Shown here: positions 33,401-35,354 of the stretch, piece after piece
Layout of the letters: each line of letters starts with the position of its first letter
How positions within the stretch are numbered: the first letter of the stretch is position 1
DNA from: Gnetum montanum
Lineage: Eukaryota; Streptophyta; Gnetopsida; Gnetales; Gnetaceae
Assembly: GCA_015680685.1 (NCBI GenBank)
Contig: MNCI01035710.1
Span: forward strand, 124,065-159,418
Direction of reading: 5' to 3'
DNA: 35,354 nucleotides
Notes under the pieces: model-generated
Database searches by the model: none
Told to the model about the DNA's origin: nothing
Seen by the model: only the letters and a program-made list of their open reading frames with translations
Made by a program: the position numbers and the translations under genes

Positions 33401-35010
33401 TTCACTTATTACTTCTAGTCTTAAGAAATTGAACTGAACAAAGAACTTAGAGAAGAACATCTTACATTTTGATTATACACAAAAAAAGGATGTTAAACAA
33501 GGAGACATAAAACTAAAATAGAAAATAATCAAGGAAACATGTGTGGACAGCCTAAAAAGAAAACACCGTCTAGCCTAGCTAAAGAGATATTTCCAAATGA
33601 TTGAAATATGATTACCATCAATGTTAAATATTCTACTGAATGAAAACTTAAATTACTAAAGATGATAAATGGAAAACTTACGGTGTATAACCAAGGGAAT
33701 GTGCAGTCCATTTTCTAAATGCTTGTCCATGAGTTTAGTCATGAGAGAGATGCCCCATCTTAAATCAAGAACTAATAAGTGCATGTTCACTTTTTTGTTT
33801 TTAAATTTTTTATCCTTTTCCTATTTCTTCAAAATTTTTTCAATTCTTAATATGTTTTTCATTTCTTGTTATTTTTATCTACTTTGTCCTAAAAAAACAT
33901 TCATAAAATGCACTTATGTTTTTTAGGAATTCATAAAACATTCATAATAAAGGACAAAATAGACATTCATAAAATGCACTTATCAGTTCTTTTCCCATTT
34001 TTATTAAGTCATTTTTTAATGTTTTATGAATGTCTACTTTTTCCTTTTAATAAAAATATTACTAATCATGATTTAGATGTCAACACCATGTGTTGGATTT
34101 TTACCCTATGTTATCAAGATGATTGGGTAAATAATTATGTAATGTAGTAAGACCACATCATCCATACCTCTAGTTTCTCTAAATAAAAATTCTTTATTAT
34201 GAAAGAAACATGGTTCTTCATACCTGAAATTAAAATTAACTAATGATCATTATGCCTTGAAGAAATTGGAAAAGACCAAGTGAGAAAGGAAAATGATGTG
34301 ACCTAAAGGGGATTTGTGGATTCTCTTCTTGACTTCTATCTTGTGGTTTATGACTTCTCTAGGAACATATCATTGCTCCTATTGTCAACCAATAAATAGG
34401 AAGCATGTATTTGCATGATGTGATTTCCATGAAAGAAAAAGATGAAAGAAAGAAAGAAAAAAAAAGAAAAGAATAAAAAAAGGGAAAAAGGGAGAAAAAG
34501 AAAAAAAATAATGGGAATTCAAAGCATATCCCTTAGACATAATAATGGACTACAAGCACTATTTATGGGTTGGAAAGACATGTTACCCATGCTTGGAGAC
34601 ACTGCTCTAACTAAGGGCCTTCCTTCTTTCTTCTTCTTTCTTCTCTTTTTGGAGTGATGTTCATTCTATGTGGTTGTTGTCGACTCATAATGGTATATAG
34701 GAAGGAATACATTAATGTGATGCCACTGTTAATGGTATGGACTTCGTTTGAAACTTAGATGGATGGGCATGATGATCATTTTAATCATAATTGAGACAAG
34801 AACCTATTATAGACATGGTTAAGTACCATACATCCCAATCTCTGCAATCCCTTATCATCCCATTATTTACCTCACTACTACATGCAATAATAGGCCTAAT
34901 GATTTTGTCCAGTATGGTGCAAGATACTAACCACAGTAGTTGTGTGTTTTTTAGAATAAAGGCATGATCCACATTTAACTTCCAAGGAATCCACGAACAT
35001 CTATAGAAGT
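33401..35010 (+). other. Spacer of C after gag
   Basis: No gene. T-rich stretch (about 33780-33900), a direct repeat CATTCATAAAATGCACTTAT (33898-33917, 33964-33983), an inverted partner at 34022-34035, and a GAAA-rich purine tract (34432-34512). The words AGACCACATCATCCAT (34150) and TGTGGATTCTCTTC (34315) also occur in B's spacer (6170, 6321), proving common origin. Cut at 35010 by F. Confidence 0.6.
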
Positions 35011-35354
35011 TGATGAGTGGAGAGGTACCCCTACACTCAACCATACGAAACGAGCGTCGCACGCGCGATCCGGTCGAACTCCGTAGATGGACTAGTTGTG
35101 GCACCTAGATAGTTAGCCTTAGGTCGCAGTTCGTTGTCTTCCCATCTAGACTAGTTTTGCATATGTCACGTATGGTTTAGTCTAGATGAGATGTATTATG
35201 TGTTCTAATTCTAATGCTACTCCTGATGGCAGTGGAAAATAATATTAACTAAGCTAAGCTATGAGGGAAAGGGTAAGAAATCTAATCTAGCCTAAGTGCG
35301 ACGAGCAACCGATTCCTTGATCAACCGTACACATCTTGGACTTTGTGCATGACT
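35011..35354 (-). mobile_element. Element F: 3' end of a minus-strand LTR
   Basis: TGATGAGTGG at 35011 begins the reverse complement of A's LTR (matching 3049 back to about 2700), with scattered single-base differences. No PBS lies on the lower side (minus strand continues ACTTCTATAG), so this is an outer element edge or a solo LTR, not a 5' LTR. The expected 5-bp target duplication is GAAGT (35006-35010). The rest is outside the window. Confidence 0.88.

Larger units (their letters stand above)
22854..35010 (+). mobile_element. Element C: old gag-bearing LTR retrotransposon, split by E and F
   Basis: C's 5' LTR is 22854-22898 plus 29984-30893, interrupted by E. Removing E and one copy of its CCTAT duplication gives a 950-bp LTR, against 951 for solo LTR D. 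The PBS (30895-30912), gag relic (31026 to about 33400) and spacer follow in B's order. C's interior is then cut by the LTR of F at 35011, so any extra ORF and the 3' LTR lie right of the window. No reverse transcriptase or integrase motif is visible in the 4.1 kb of interior seen. Confidence 0.8.

Noticed and set aside
33669-34147. Two overlapping ORFs rich in Phe and Leu
   Set aside because: They fall in the T-rich spacer of C; composition alone explains the length.

Overview
This is repeat-dense, AT-rich nuclear DNA from a plant, most likely a seed plant with a large genome. The evidence is LTR retrotransposons primed by tRNA-Asp (an Athila/Tat-like Ty3/gypsy trait), a degenerate plant-type L1 LINE, a possible tRNA-derived SINE, and TATA boxes of the form TATAAATA inside the LTRs. 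I find no host gene, no rRNA or tRNA gene and no prokaryotic feature. Species cannot be told from the sequence. Every coding region seen is a retroelement gene, and all are broken by stops or frameshifts.

Layout. (1) 1-3049: the 3' part of element A (+), the youngest-looking copy. It holds a long coiled-coil extra ORF, a polypurine tract (PPT) and a 984-bp LTR. A sits inside the 5' LTR of element B. (2) 3050-11683: element B (+), old: 5' LTR remnant, tRNA-Asp primer site (PBS), gag, a spacer containing a U3-like internal promoter, the same extra ORF as in A, PPT and an 871-bp LTR. (3) 11684-19644: AT-rich DNA holding a degenerate minus-strand coiled-coil reading frame, a cluster of twelve palindromic motifs, an antisense LINE reverse-transcriptase relic with a poly(A) tail, an LTR edge with a tRNA-iMet PBS, and a 27-bp minisatellite. 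(4) 19645-20595: solo LTR D with target duplication GAAGT. (5) 20596-22853: unassigned, with a possible SINE. (6) 22854-35010: element C (+), old, related to B. Its 5' LTR is split by element E (22899-29983, minus strand), which is complete with two LTRs, PBS, gag-protease and a CCTAT target duplication. (7) 35011-35354: the LTR end of element F (minus strand), very similar to A's LTR, inserted into C.

How the parts work together. A to F look like subfamilies of one lineage. They share TGATGAG...CTCATCA-type LTR ends, a PBS one base after the LTR, related gag proteins and a conserved U5 minisatellite. B, C and E carry gag (E also a protease), but I see no reverse transcriptase, RNase H or integrase in any of them, so they look non-autonomous and would need enzymes from a partner element. 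The most unusual point is the extra ORF of A and B (about 900 codons in B): an unrecognised globular half followed by long coiled coils. In B it is preceded by what appears to be a second copy of the LTR's U3 promoter, with GATATC palindromes and a TATA box. This suggests that the extra ORF is its own transcription unit inside the retrotransposon.
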